A stretch of 64,000 nucleotides of DNA from Flexifilum sp963727545 (lineage in GTDB: Bacteria; Chloroflexota; Anaerolineae; Aggregatilineales; Phototrophicaceae): positions 1 to 64,000 of the forward strand of contig CAVSGS010000010.1 of assembly GCA_963727545.1 (NCBI GenBank), in the 5' to 3' direction. Below the pieces are notes generated by a model that was given only the letters and a program-made list of their open reading frames with translations, did no database searches and was not told the DNA's origin. The position numbers and the translations under genes are program-made. Every line of letters begins with the position of its first letter. Within the stretch, counting starts at the first letter, position 1. Shown here piece by piece: positions 63,635-64,000 of this stretch.

Positions 63635-64000
63635 TTACTCCTTCCCCAACTCGCGCAAATCCAGCACGTTCATCTGCTCGTTGCGATTGCCGTTCCACTC
63701 GTTGATCTCCAACTGGTAGGCGACGTCGACGTAGCGCGGCATCTGACTCGCCCACTCGCCCATGCCGAAGCCAATCGCATCGATCGGCGCGCCACCCCGC
63801 CGCGACAGCCGCAGCTTAAGGTGATTATCGTCGCGCCCGACCGTGCGGTAATCGTAGACGCGCAGGTTGCGCGTGACGAATACCGGTGCCGGGTTCTCGT
63901 GACCGGTCGGTTCCAGCGCTTGCAATTCTGCCGCAAGTTCGAGATTAACGTATGCAGCATCGAGTTCCATGTCAATTTCGAGCGTCGGCACAAGCTCCTG
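63635..64000 (-). CDS. recJ: RecJ single-strand DNA exonuclease, C-terminal part
   Basis: 122 residues, open to the right edge; the catalytic N-terminus lies outside. The segment ALEPTGHENPAPVFVTRNLRV resembles the LEPxGxxNPxPxF motif of RecJ, with RTVGRDDNHLKLRLS after it. Identification rests on this C-terminal OB-fold region only. Confidence 0.7.
   Translation of the reverse strand, partial: QELVPTLEIDMELDAAYVNLELAAELQALEPTGHENPAPVFVTRNLRVYDYRTVGRDDNHLKLRLSRRGGAPIDAIGFGMGEWASQMPRYVDVAYQLEINEWNGNRNEQMNVLDLRELGKE

Overview
The window is a GC-rich, gene-dense bacterial chromosome segment, best explained as a member of the Chloroflexota, probably an Anaerolineae-like lineage. This is an inference from gene style: secreted serine hydrolases with SH3b domains, a CpXC-type protein, a DUF1385 membrane protein, sugar ABC transporters without a local ATPase, and dispersed GTAGGGGCG-type palindromes. 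No rRNA, CRISPR array, insertion sequence or phage module was seen. Both edges cut genes: a Nudix hydrolase on the left and recJ on the right.

Layout. 1-2939 (minus): folD, an 8-oxoguanine deaminase and a Nudix hydrolase, a likely nucleotide/one-carbon operon. 3164-7540: a pilin-like N-terminus leading into a giant PA14/jelly-roll adhesin, broken by frameshifts. 7692-12193: guanylate-kinase-like protein, ygfZ, a DivIC-like protein and a class C-type serine hydrolase. 12257-20935 (minus): the most interesting part, a six-gene redox cluster. It encodes a pentaheme NapC-like cytochrome, a Tat-exported flavoprotein, a nine-heme cytochrome, a cytochrome b with a c-type heme tail, a histidine kinase, and a NarL-type response regulator fused to a second, cytoplasmic copy of the same flavoprotein. 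21180-23667: tRNA-Leu, a class A-type serine hydrolase and greA. 23864-28395 (minus): a carbohydrate ABC importer (binding protein and two permeases with unusual insertions). 28563-43754: housekeeping and carbohydrate genes (thrB, an ABC exporter, argS, dcd, a glycosidase, a sensor kinase, a methyltransferase). 43770-48415: tRNA-Val, an OmpR-type regulator, and a run of small secreted or membrane proteins. 48535-64000: secreted glycosidases, a CpXC protein, a sensor kinase, a ROK kinase, mutS, membrane glycosyltransferase-like proteins, a PIN toxin pair, a DUF1385 protein and the recJ end.

How the cluster may work (inference): the NapC-like protein and the cytochrome b would take electrons from quinol. 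The nine-heme cytochrome would pass them to the exported flavoprotein, which would reduce an organic acceptor outside the membrane. The kinase and the flavoprotein-bearing regulator would tune expression to that acceptor or to redox state.

A general caution: at least eight genes carry single-base frame breaks, some in short homopolymers, and one has an in-frame stop. Many of these may be sequence errors rather than real decay. The intact ORFs are unaffected by this caution.
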